From: CAZOBJ01 sp964577825
Lineage (GTDB): Bacteria > Planctomycetota > SZUA-567 > JAFGNG01
Length of the DNA stretch: 9,858 nucleotides
Assembly (NCBI GenBank): GCA_964577825.1
Contig: CAZOBJ010000108.1
Location: 1 to 9,858 of the forward strand
Direction: 5' to 3'
Made by a program: the position numbers and the translations under genes
Shown: one piece after another, positions 1 through 9,091 of the stretch
How the letters are laid out: each line of letters opens with the position of its first letter
Numbering within the stretch: position 1 is the first letter of the stretch
Notes under the pieces: model-generated
What the model saw: the letters and a program-made list of their open reading frames with translations, nothing else
What the model was told of the DNA's origin: nothing
Databases searched by the model: none

Positions 1-159
1 GGTGACGATCGCGTCCGCGCCGAGGTCGGCCAGGGGCCCGTTGTCCTCGGTCACCCGGTCGACCACCTCGGCGCGCCCGGCCAGCCAGTCCGCGGCCCGG
101 TGCATGGCGGCCACCGCCTCGGTGCGCTCCGCGTTGGCCACCAGCACCAGCCGCTTCAT
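1..159 (-). CDS. nadK: Probable NAD kinase, N-terminal fragment (runs off the left edge)
   Basis: Only the first 53 codons are present. The ATG at 159-157 overlaps the dxs stop as ATGA, which implies translational coupling and fixes the start. The peptide begins MKRLVLVANAERTEAV and ends DLGADAIVT. This looks like the first beta strand of the Rossmann-like NAD kinase domain, a helix, then the strand that in this family leads directly into the GGDGT nucleotide-binding loop, expected just beyond the window edge. NAD kinase phosphorylates NAD to NADP in the cytoplasm. Established context: nadK (ppnK) commonly lies downstream of xseA-xseB-ispA-dxs, often after tlyA, and this neighbourhood supports the call. 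The diagnostic GGDGT motif is not visible, so the assignment rests on the short N-terminus plus position. Another Rossmann-type protein cannot be excluded. Confidence 0.6.
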   Translation of the reverse strand, partial: MKRLVLVANAERTEAVAAMHRAADWLAGRAEVVDRVTEDNGPLADLGADAIVT

Positions 160-2081
160 GACACTCGCCCCTCGCCCGGGCTCGCGCCCGCGGACGCCTT
201 CTGGAACGCGGCCAGGAACCGGCGCGCAAGCCCCTGCGCGTCCAGCCCCAGGTCCGCGAGCAGCTCGTCGCGCGCGCCGTGCTCCACGAATCGGTCCGGA
301 ATGCCCGCTTGCTCGAAATGCTGCGGCATCGCCCCGCGCCCGGCCAGCACGGCGGCCACCGTGCTCCCCACGCCGCCCCGGACCGCGCCCTCCTCCACGG
401 TGAACACCGCGCGCTTGCCCTCTGCGGCCTCGAGCACCGCGGCCTCGTCCAGGGGCTTGGCGAACCGGAGGTTGACCACGGTCAGGTCCACGCCCTCCTG
501 CGCGCAGCGCTCGGCCGCGGCCCAGGCCGGGGCGACCATGGACCCGTACGCGAGCACCGCGCCGTCCCGGCCCGAGCGCAAGACCTCGGCGCGGCCCCGC
601 TCCAGGGGCGCGGGCGCCACGGGCAGGGGCGCGGGCACGGCCGCGCGCGGATAGCGCACCGCCGCCGGACCGCCCAGGTCCAGGGCGAAGGAGAGCATGC
701 GCGCGAGCTCCTCGCCGTCACGCGGGGCCATGAGCGTCAGGTTCGGCAGCGCCTGGAGCATGGAGATGTCGTACGCGCCGTGGTGCGTGGGCCCGTCCGC
801 GCCCACCAGGCCCGCCCGGTCGATGGCGAAGACCACCCCGAGGTCGGGCTGCAGGCACACGTCGTGGAAGATCTGGTCGAACGTGCGCTGGAGGAACGTG
901 CTGTAGATGACCACCACGGGCTTGAGCCCCCCGCGCGCCAGGCCGCCGGCGAGGGTGACCGCATGCTGCTCGCAGATGCCCACGTCCATGTGCCGGGTCG
1001 GGTACCGGCGCGCGACCGCGTCCAGGCCCGTGCCCGCGGGCATGGCCGCGGTGATGGCCGTGACCCGCGTGTCGCGCTCGCACGCGGACAGGAGCGCCTG
1101 CGCAAAGGCCGCGGTGTACGTGTCCCGGCCTCCGCCGCGCGCGCGCACCTCGCCCCGGGCCAGGATCTCGAAGGGCGGCGCGCTGTGGAACGACTCCGGG
1201 TCGCGCGCCGCGGCCTCGAACCCCTTGCCCTTGGTCGTGGTCACGTGCAACAGCCGCGGGCCGCCCAGGTCCTTGAGGTTGTGCAGCTCGGACTCGAGCA
1301 GCTCCAGGTCGTGCCCGTCGATGGGCCCGAAGTACCGGAACCCCAGGTCGCTGAAAATGTGCCCGGGCTCGATCATCTGCTTGACTCCGTCGAGGAGGGT
1401 CTCGCGCAGGCCCTCCAGGTGCGCGCCCACCAGGGGCACGTGCTGGAGCGCATGGCGCAGGTCCTCGCGCAGCCGGGTGTACATGGGCTCGGACCGGATG
1501 CGCGACAGATACCCCGACAGCGCGCCCACGGTGCGGGCGATGGCCATGTCGTTGTCGTTGAGCACGACCAACAGGTCCGCCTGGCAGCAGCCGGCGTGGT
1601 TGAGCGCCTCGAAGGCCATGCCCCCGGCGATGGACCCGTCGCCCACGAGCGCGACCACGTTGCGCTTCTCGCCCTTCAGCCGCGCGGCCAGGGACAGGCC
1701 CAGGGCGCTGGAGATGCTGGTGGACGCGTGCCCGCACACGAACAGGTCCAGCGCGCTCTCGCGCGGGTGGGGGAATCCGGTCAGCCCCCCTCTCGTGCGC
1801 AGGGTGTGGATGCGCGCGCGCCGCCCGGTGACGAGCTTGTGCACGTAGCACTGGTGGCCCACGTCGAAGACGAGCGCGTCCTCGCGGAAGTCGAAGGCCC
1901 GGTGCAGGGCCAGGGTGAGCTCCACCACGCCCAGGTTGCTGGCCAGGTGCCCGCCGTTCTGGCCCACGACTTCGGTCAGGACCCGGCGCACCTCCGCCGC
2001 GAGCGCGGGAAGCGACGAGGCGGGCAGGTTGCGCAGGTCCTCGGGACTGTCGATGCGATCGAGCAGCGGGGTGTCGGCCAC
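156..2081 (-). CDS. dxs: 1-deoxy-D-xylulose-5-phosphate synthase (DXS)
   Basis: DXS condenses pyruvate and glyceraldehyde-3-phosphate to DXP using thiamine diphosphate, the entry step of the MEP isoprenoid pathway; it acts in the cytoplasm. The 641-residue protein is full length for the family. Seen in order: GGHLASNLG with H45; DVGHQCYVHK (73-82); the ThDP/Mg motif GDG (147-149) closing with NDN (175-177); YFGPIDGHD (250-258); the transketolase-like pyrimidine domain with DVGICEQHAVT (366-376, catalytic E371); YSTFLQRTFDQ (393-403); DRAGLVGADGPTHHG (421-435); and a C-terminal transketolase domain from about 495. The start is GTG at 2081-2079, preceded by GAGGAG (minus strand, 2093-2088) with 6-nt spacing; a purine-rich site this good supports it over an upstream start. 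It lies 114 bp after the prenyl synthase and overlaps the NAD kinase start by 4 bp. Identification is secure. Confidence 0.97.
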   Translation of the reverse strand: MADTPLLDRIDSPEDLRNLPASSLPALAAEVRRVLTEVVGQNGGHLASNLGVVELTLALHRAFDFREDALVFDVGHQCYVHKLVTGRRARIHTLRTRGGLTGFPHPRESALDLFVCGHASTSISSALGLSLAARLKGEKRNVVALVGDGSIAGGMAFEALNHAGCCQADLLVVLNDNDMAIARTVGALSGYLSRIRSEPMYTRLREDLRHALQHVPLVGAHLEGLRETLLDGVKQMIEPGHIFSDLGFRYFGPIDGHDLELLESELHNLKDLGGPRLLHVTTTKGKGFEAAARDPESFHSAPPFEILARGEVRARGGGRDTYTAAFAQALLSACERDTRVTAITAAMPAGTGLDAVARRYPTRHMDVGICEQHAVTLAGGLARGGLKPVVVIYSTFLQRTFDQIFHDVCLQPDLGVVFAIDRAGLVGADGPTHHGAYDISMLQALPNLTLMAPRDGEELARMLSFALDLGGPAAVRYPRAAVPAPLPVAPAPLERGRAEVLRSGRDGAVLAYGSMVAPAWAAAERCAQEGVDLTVVNLRFAKPLDEAAVLEAAEGKRAVFTVEEGAVRGGVGSTVAAVLAGRGAMPQHFEQAGIPDRFVEHGARDELLADLGLDAQGLARRFLAAFQKASAGASPGEGRVS

Positions 2082-2113
2082 GATGGTCTCCTCAGAACTT
2101 CATGTAGCGAACC

Positions 2114-2188
2114 GTCCCTCACCCCGGCCCTCTCCCGAGGGGAGAGGGAGCGTTCCCCCTCCCTTCGGGAGGGGGCGAGGGGGAGGGA
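2114..2188. repeat. Paired perfect hairpins in the ispA-dxs gap (dispersed-repeat-like)
   Basis: Two adjacent inverted repeats fill most of the 114-bp gap. Hairpin 1 (2128-2148) has arms CCCTCTCCC and GGGAGAGGG around a GAG loop. Hairpin 2 (2155-2175) has arms CCCCCTCCC and GGGAGGGGG around TTC. Flanking TCCCTCACCCC (left) and GAGGGGGAGGGA (right) could form an imperfect outer stem. Pyrimidine-rich arms of this CCCTCACCCC...CTCTCCC type recall REP/MITE-like dispersed repeats seen in many bacterial genomes; that is recollection, not a search. No T-tract follows on the minus strand, so a simple intrinsic terminator is not supported. In RNA it could cause pausing or protect 3' ends between ispA and dxs. 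Confidence 0.75.
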
Positions 2189-2195
2189 TGATCTG

Positions 2196-2882
2196 TCAGC
2201 TCTCCCGCTCGGCCACGAAGTCGGCCAGCAGCCGCAGCATCGCCGCGCGCTCGTCAAAGGGCGCGAGCGCCCGCTTCGCGTCGGCCACCGCCTCGCGCAG
2301 CAGCTTCTTCGCCTCGTCCATGCCCAGGACCGCGGGGTAGGTGAGCTTGCCGCTCTTCTGGTCCTTGCCCGCGGTCTTGCCCAGGACCTCGGCCGGGGCC
2401 TCCACGTCCAGGATGTCGTCCTTGATCTGGAACGCGAGGCCCAGCCGCTGTCCGTAGGCGCGCAGGGCCTCGCGCGCCTCGCGCGGCGCGCGCGCGCTGA
2501 TCGCGCCCATGTGCAGCGCCGCAGTGATGAGGGCCCCGGTCTTGCGGCGGTGGATGGCCTCCACGCGCTCGCGCAGGGTCGGGGCCGCCTCCTCNNNNNN
2601 NNNNNNNNNNNNNNNNNNNNNNNNNNNNNNNNNNNNNNNNNNNNNNNNNNNNNNNNNNNNNNNNNNNNNNNNNNNNNNNNNNNNNNNNNNNNNNTCGTCC
2701 CCGCAGGCTGCCGCGGCCATCAGGCACAGGAGCGGGCGCAGCCGCTTGCCGCCCGCGAACACGCTGTAGCGCACGGCCTCGTGCAGAGTGGGCGGCTCCT
2801 CGGACAGGCGCGGGAGGTACTTCTCCAGGGCCGCGTCCACGGCCTTGCGGCGCTCGTCCATGTAGGCGGTCAATCGGTCCAC
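2196..2882 (-). CDS. ispA: Polyprenyl diphosphate synthase (farnesyl/geranylgeranyl type), interrupted by an assembly gap
   Basis: The enzyme joins isopentenyl diphosphate to allylic diphosphates to make C15-C20 prenyl chains, using products of the pathway that dxs opens. The N-terminal part (residues 1-62) contains SVFAGGKRLRPLL, whose GGKRLRP (44-50) binds diphosphate. After the gap come KTGALI, then GLAFQIKDDILDV with the second aspartate-rich motif DDILD, then LGKTAGKDQKSGKLTYP, all typical of the short-chain IspA group. The first aspartate-rich motif (DDxxD) falls inside the 100-N gap. Compared with remembered E. coli IspA (299 aa), roughly 100 residues are missing where the gap allows only 33, so the intact protein should be about 295 aa. 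The start is GTG at 2882-2880, 11 nt after the xseB stop, with AAGGA overlapping that stop; xseB and ispA are evidently one transcript. Product chain length cannot be read without the hidden region. Confidence 0.92.
   Translation of the reverse strand: MDRLTAYMDERRKAVDAALEKYLPRLSEEPPTLHEAVRYSVFAGGKRLRPLLCLMAAAACGDXXXXXXXXXXXXXXXXXXXXXXXXXXXXXXXXXXEEAAPTLRERVEAIHRRKTGALITAALHMGAISARAPREAREALRAYGQRLGLAFQIKDDILDVEAPAEVLGKTAGKDQKSGKLTYPAVLGMDEAKKLLREAVADAKRALAPFDERAAMLRLLADFVAERES
2595..2694. other. Scaffold gap of exactly 100 N
   Basis: One hundred consecutive N lie inside the prenyl synthase gene. Exactly 100 is a conventional placeholder for a gap of unknown size. Comparison with the remembered E. 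coli IspA sequence suggests about 300 bp of real sequence is missing, so the true distance is about 200 bp longer than drawn. The coding frame happens to agree on both sides. Confidence 0.97.
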
Positions 2883-2893
2883 AAGCAGGGTCC

Positions 2894-3205
2894 TTATTCG
2901 GGCTCGTCGGAGGTGGTGTCGGGCTCGTCGCCCGGTTCCTGCGCGTGGTCGCCCTCGCCCGGGGCCTCAAAGGGCGCCAGGCGCGCTTCGCCGTCGCCCT
3001 CCCCCTCCAGGAGCTGCTCGACGCGCTGGTGGGCATCCTGGATCAACTTGGCGCAGGACTTGAGGTTGCGCACGCCGATCTCGTATTCTTCCAGGGCCTT
3101 CTCCAGGGGCAGCTCGCCGGACTCGAGCCGCTCCACGGCCTGCTCGGCGCGCGCGAGGTGCTGCTCAAAAGTCAAGGGCTTGGGCTTGGACTTGCGGCGG
3201 GCCAT
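2894..3205 (-). CDS. xseB: Exodeoxyribonuclease VII small subunit
   Basis: XseB binds XseA in several copies to form exonuclease VII, which degrades single-stranded DNA from both ends to short oligonucleotides in repair and recombination. The 103-residue product has the family core LTFEQHLARAEQAVERLESG (11-30), then ELPLEKALEEYEIGVR and a helical stretch ending HQRVEQLLEGEG near residue 70, the usual two-helix hairpin. Residues 71-103 are an extra acidic, Pro/Glu/Asp-rich tail ending TTSDEPE that is longer than in compact homologues of about 70-80 aa. The start is ATG at 3205-3203 with GGAGA about 5 nt upstream. xseA lies 98 bp upstream and the prenyl synthase starts 11 nt downstream, the classical xseA-xseB-ispA order. 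Confidence 0.95.
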   Translation of the reverse strand: MARRKSKPKPLTFEQHLARAEQAVERLESGELPLEKALEEYEIGVRNLKSCAKLIQDAHQRVEQLLEGEGDGEARLAPFEAPGEGDHAQEPGDEPDTTSDEPE

Positions 3206-3303
3206 AGAAGTCTCCGCTGGAACAAGGCGGCAGAAAGACAGCAGAATAGCCGGAGGACTCCGCCCGGGGGCCGCATGCGCCCCGTGTTCGCCCCTCCAAC
3301 CGC

Positions 3304-4632
3304 TCACCCGCTCTGTTCCTGCGCGCCCGGGTGCTCGTCGTGGGCCCTGGCGTCCGTCACGCGCGAGCGTAGCCGGCCCCGAGCCAGGCGCGTCTCGATG
3401 TCCGCCCCCATTGTAACCTCGCCCGCGTCCCGCACAACCCTTCTTTTGTTCGCCAGGGTGGTGATGCTGTACCCGCGCCCGAGCACGGCCAGGGGGCTGA
3501 GGGCCTCCAGTCGCGCGCCCGCGAGGGCCAGTCCGCTGCGGCGCTCCTCCACGACGATCCGGCCCGCTGCGCGCAGACGTGCGGCGAGCTCGTCGATCCG
3601 TTGGGCCTTGAGGCCCACCAGGGTCGCCGGGTCGCGCAAGACCGGCCGCCCGGCCAAGGCCTCCACCCGGCCGCGGGCCTCGCGCACGCAGCCCTGCAGC
3701 CCGACGCGCAGGCGCTGGGCGTGCCCGTGCAGCGCGGCGCGCAGGTCCTGGGCCTCGGGCGCCGCGATCTGCGCGGCCTCCGAGGGCGTGGCCGCGCGCC
3801 GGTCGGCCACGAGATCCGTGATGGACAGGTCCGTCTCGTGCCCCACCGCGCTCACGACCGGGGTGGCGCACCGGGCCACGGCGCGGGCCACGGCCTCCTC
3901 GTTGAAGGGCCACAGGTCCTCCAGGCTGCCGCCCCCGCGCCCGAGCAGAATCATGTCGCACAGGCCCGCGGCGTCCAGCCGCCCGAGCGCGCGCACGATG
4001 TCCTCGGCCGCCCCCGCGCCCTGCACCCGGCAGGGCGAGAGCACGATGCGCACGCCCGGCAGGCGCGCGCGCAGGATGCGGATCATGTCGCGCACCGCAG
4101 CGCCGGTGGGGCTGGTGACCAGGCCCACGGTGCCCGGCACCGCGGGCAGGGGCCGCTTGCGCCCCGGGTCGAACAGGCCCTCGGCGCGCAGCTTGTCCAC
4201 GAGCTCCTCGAACCGGCGCCGCAGCTCGCCGCGGCCCACGGACTGCACGCTCTCGCACACGATCTGGTACCGGCCCTGGGGCTCGTACACCGTGACCCGG
4301 CCCCGGACCGTGACGCGCATGCCGTCCTCGGGGCGCACGCGCAGCCGCGCCACGGTGGATCGCCACATCACGCACCCGATGGCCGCGTACTCGTCCTTGA
4401 GCGTGAAGTACAGGTGCCCGGACCGGGGCGCGGACAGGTTGGAGACCTCGCCCTCGACCCACACCCGGCCGACGTTCGTCTCCAGCAGATCCTTGATCGT
4501 GCGGGTGAGCTCGATCACCGTGGCGGGCCGGTCCGCGCCTTCCTCCGGCGCGCGCGGGGGGCCCGCGCGGTCCATGGCCCGCGTGAAGAGCTCTGCCTGG
4601 TCCCGGTTCGGATCGCGAAATCCGCGCGGCAT
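3304..4632 (-). CDS. xseA: Exodeoxyribonuclease VII large subunit
   Basis: This is the catalytic subunit of exonuclease VII. The 442-residue protein shows an N-terminal OB-fold (about 35-135) with VWVEGEVSNLSAPRSGHLYF (57-76) and LKDEYAAIGCVMWR; then the catalytic domain with GLVTSPTGAAVRDMIRIL (170-187), LLGRGGGSLEDLWPFNEE (229-246) and SAVGHETDLSITDLVADRRA (261-280). A helical segment follows (about 290-370), and the C-terminal PLAVLGRGYSI (380-390) is also typical. The open frame extends upstream to 4752, but those 40 extra codons lie in a degenerate repeat. ATG at 4632-4630 has AGAGGA about 6 nt before it and begins where family similarity begins, so I chose it. Length is normal (about 400-460 aa). 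It follows uvrA by 181 bp and may be in the same transcript. Confidence 0.96.
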   Translation of the reverse strand: MPRGFRDPNRDQAELFTRAMDRAGPPRAPEEGADRPATVIELTRTIKDLLETNVGRVWVEGEVSNLSAPRSGHLYFTLKDEYAAIGCVMWRSTVARLRVRPEDGMRVTVRGRVTVYEPQGRYQIVCESVQSVGRGELRRRFEELVDKLRAEGLFDPGRKRPLPAVPGTVGLVTSPTGAAVRDMIRILRARLPGVRIVLSPCRVQGAGAAEDIVRALGRLDAAGLCDMILLGRGGGSLEDLWPFNEEAVARAVARCATPVVSAVGHETDLSITDLVADRRAATPSEAAQIAAPEAQDLRAALHGHAQRLRVGLQGCVREARGRVEALAGRPVLRDPATLVGLKAQRIDELAARLRAAGRIVVEERRSGLALAGARLEALSPLAVLGRGYSITTLANKRRVVRDAGEVTMGADIETRLARGRLRSRVTDARAHDEHPGAQEQSG

Positions 4633-4645
4633 GGGGCGTCCTCTC

Positions 4646-4806
4646 AACCGGCCCGCCGGCCCTGCGAAGGCTTGCTCTACGGCCCGCCGGCCCTGCGAAG
4701 GCTTGCTCAACGGCCCCCTGGCCAACGGGCCCGCGTTCCGACGCCTTGTCAAAGGGCCCGCTCTGCGAGTCCTTGCCGAAGGGCCTGCCCTCCGAAGCGT
4801 CAGCGA
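4646..4806. repeat. Degenerate tandem repeat array, 27-31 bp units
   Basis: Most of the 181 bp between uvrA and xseA is a run of five or six related units. Two are identical over 29 bp (4649-4677 and 4680-4708, period 31, shared core GGCCCTGCGAAGGCTTGCTC). A shortened or mixed unit follows (4709-4723), then diverged units near 4724-4751, 4752-4778 and 4779-4806. An approximate shared core is GGGCCCGC-CTGCGA-G-CTTG-C. On the plus strand the right part reads as repeated nonapeptides of the form GPALR-L-E; the same stretch is open on the minus strand and inflates the apparent xseA frame. No ribosome site or protein similarity supports coding. It looks like decayed tandem or dispersed repeat DNA. 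Confidence 0.8.
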
Positions 4807-4813
4807 ACGAGGG

Positions 4814-7645
<2,832 letters not shown>

Positions 7646-7769
7646 GGGCTTCCTTCGCAGCTTCGGACCCCGGGGCCTCGCGCGGCGGCTCGCGCGCGGG
7701 TCGTTCCCAACGGCGCGCCACGCGCCCGCCGCCTGCTGGCCTCTCCCAGGGGCCGCCCGGAAACAGACT

Positions 7770-7798
7770 AGGGTACCCTGCCCGCGGCCCGGCGTCAA
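7770..7798 (-). promoter_or_regulatory. Candidate sigma-70-like promoter for uvrA
   Basis: Read on the minus strand: TTGACG (7798-7793), a 17-bp spacer, then TACCCT (7775-7770). The -35 matches the housekeeping consensus at 5 of 6 positions. The -10 keeps only T1, A2 and T6. The predicted leader is about 118 nt. The -10 overlaps the palindrome GGGTACCC (7771-7778). The assignment is by eye only. Confidence 0.4.
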
Positions 7799-7878
7799 GC
7801 CGGATTCCGAGACTCGGGATTGCGCTCCCGCCGCGCCCGCCCGGCCGGGAACCCGGTGAGAATTGTCCGCCTCACGAC

Positions 7879-7907
7879 TTGACGCCCGCGCGCGGGTGTG
7901 GTAACAG
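7879..7907 (+). promoter_or_regulatory. Candidate sigma-70-like promoter for pilT
   Basis: TTGACG (7879-7884), a 17-bp spacer, then TAACAG (7902-7907), about 75 nt before the pilT GTG. The -35 is 5 of 6; the -10 keeps T1, A2 and A5. The spacer contains the perfect palindrome CCCGCGCGCGGG (7885-7896), placed where a repressor could act, but GC bias makes such dyads common. Confidence 0.45.
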
Positions 7908-7986
7908 AATCGCGCAGAGCGGGCCTGCGGCCGATGTGCGCGGCCCACGCGCCCGCCGCAACGGACTCGGACGCGGGAGGTCGGGC

Positions 7987-9066
7987 GTGGCCGAGATCGA
8001 CCGGTACCTGCGGTTCGTGGCCAAGCACGGGGCCTCGGACCTGCACCTCTCCTCGGGCACCCGCCCGAGCGTGCGCCTGCACGGGGTCATGACCCCGCTC
8101 AACACGGACCCCGTCTCCGCCGCCGAGGCGGAGGAGCTGCTCAACGAGATCATGCCCCAGCGCAACCGCGAGGAGTTCGAAGCCGTGCACGACACGGACT
8201 TCGCCTACGAGCTCGACGAGGTGGGCCGCTTCCGCACGAACATCTTCTACGACCGCATGGGCATGGGCGGCGTGTTCCGGCTCATCCCCTCGGACATCCT
8301 GACCGCCGACGACATCGGCCTGTCCGAGGCGATCCGCAACTTCTGCCAAATGCCCAAGGGCCTGGTGCTCGTGACCGGGCCCACCGGGTGCGGCAAGTCC
8401 ACCACGCTCGCGGCCATGATCGACGTGGTGAACAAGTCCCGGCGCGAGCACGTCATCACCATCGAGGACCCCATCGAGTTCGTGCACCAGAACCAGCAGT
8501 GCCTGATCAACCAGCGCGAGGTGCACACCCACACCAAGAGCTTCGCGGCCGCGCTGCGCGGCGCGCTGCGCGAGGACCCCGACGTGGTGCTGGTCGGCGA
8601 GATGCGCGACCTGGAGACCACCCACATCGCCATCGAGACCGCGGAGACCGGGCACCTGGTGTTCGCCACCCTGCACACGAACACGGCGGCCAGCAGCGTG
8701 GATCGGCTCATCGACCAGTTCCCGCCCGACCACCAGGAGCAGATCCGCACCATGGTGGCCGCGTCCCTGAAGGGGGTCATTAGCCAGGTGCTGTTGCGGC
8801 GCAAGGCCGGCGGGCGCGTGGCGGCCATGGAGGTGCTGGTCGTGAATCCGGGCGTGGCGCACATCATCCGCGAGGGCCGCACGCACCAGATCCCCAGCAT
8901 GATGCAGACCGGCGGCCGCGAGGGCATGTCCACGCTCAACGACGCGATCCTCAAGCTCGTGATGGACGAAATCGTCAGCCCGGAAGAGGCGCTGGCCAAG
9001 ACCGTGGACCGGCGCGACCTCCTCGACAAGTTCAAGGTCGCCGGCCTCGCCCAGCACGGGGCCTAG
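7987..9066 (+). CDS. pilT: PilT-family type IV pilus retraction ATPase
   Basis: PilT is a cytoplasmic hexameric ATPase that depolymerises type IV pili at the inner-membrane base, driving twitching and DNA uptake. The 359-residue protein has the N-terminal PAS-like domain (about 1-105, with GASDLHLSSG at 15-24), then Walker A GPTGCGKST (131-139, Cys where Ser is usual), the Asp box VITIEDPIEF (156-165), NQREVH (175-180), Walker B DPDVVLVGEMRDLET (197-211) and the His box TGHLVFATLHTNTAAS (221-236). It lacks the tetracysteine zinc site of PilB assembly ATPases, which separates it from that family. The C-terminal AIRNLIRE motif of PilT reads GVAHIIRE (289-296). GTG at 7987 is chosen because GGGAGG sits 6 nt upstream and similarity begins there; the upstream open frame to 7630 is spurious. 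The next gene follows 25 bp later, so the two are probably co-transcribed. Other pilus genes are not in the window. Confidence 0.93.
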   Translation: MAEIDRYLRFVAKHGASDLHLSSGTRPSVRLHGVMTPLNTDPVSAAEAEELLNEIMPQRNREEFEAVHDTDFAYELDEVGRFRTNIFYDRMGMGGVFRLIPSDILTADDIGLSEAIRNFCQMPKGLVLVTGPTGCGKSTTLAAMIDVVNKSRREHVITIEDPIEFVHQNQQCLINQREVHTHTKSFAAALRGALREDPDVVLVGEMRDLETTHIAIETAETGHLVFATLHTNTAASSVDRLIDQFPPDHQEQIRTMVAASLKGVISQVLLRRKAGGRVAAMEVLVVNPGVAHIIREGRTHQIPSMMQTGGREGMSTLNDAILKLVMDEIVSPEEALAKTVDRRDLLDKFKVAGLAQHGA

Positions 9067-9091
9067 GGCCCCGTTCGGCAGGAGGACAACG

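Larger units (their letters stand above)
7646..7986. other. Divergent intergenic region between uvrA and pilT
   Basis: These 341 bp hold no supportable gene. They contain the uvrA leader (GC-rich, able to form several stems, for example around CCCCGGGG near 7667), one candidate promoter for each direction, and three dyads: ATTCCGAG-A-CTCGGGAT (7804-7820, one mismatched pair), CCCGGCCGGG (7840-7849) and CCCGCGCGCGGG (7885-7896). In DNA this GC-rich, short G/C palindromes arise easily by chance, so operator function is only a possibility. Confidence 0.7.

Noticed and set aside
2128..2175. Rho-independent terminator after ispA
   Set aside because: The stems are strong, but no U-tract follows on the minus-strand transcript, and dxs continues in the same direction.
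279..3416. A 1045-codon open frame on the plus strand
   Set aside because: It is antisense to dxs, ispA and xseB, runs through the N gap, has no ribosome site, and is Arg/Ala/Gly/His-rich low-complexity translation typical of shadows in GC-rich DNA.
4633..4752. Upstream extension of xseA by 40 codons
   Set aside because: The extension is repeat-array sequence without family similarity; ATG at 4632 has a good ribosome site.
4747..4752. A perfect TTGACA (-35) on the minus strand upstream of xseA
   Set aside because: No acceptable -10 hexamer lies 16-18 bp downstream, and the hexamer is part of a repeat unit.
4646..4806. CRISPR array
   Set aside because: Units abut with no unique spacers, only two copies are identical, and no cas genes are present.
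7646..7986. A LexA/SOS box controlling uvrA
   Set aside because: I looked for CTGT-N8-ACAG and GAAC/GTTC-type dyads and found none convincing; lineage-specific LexA motifs cannot be excluded.
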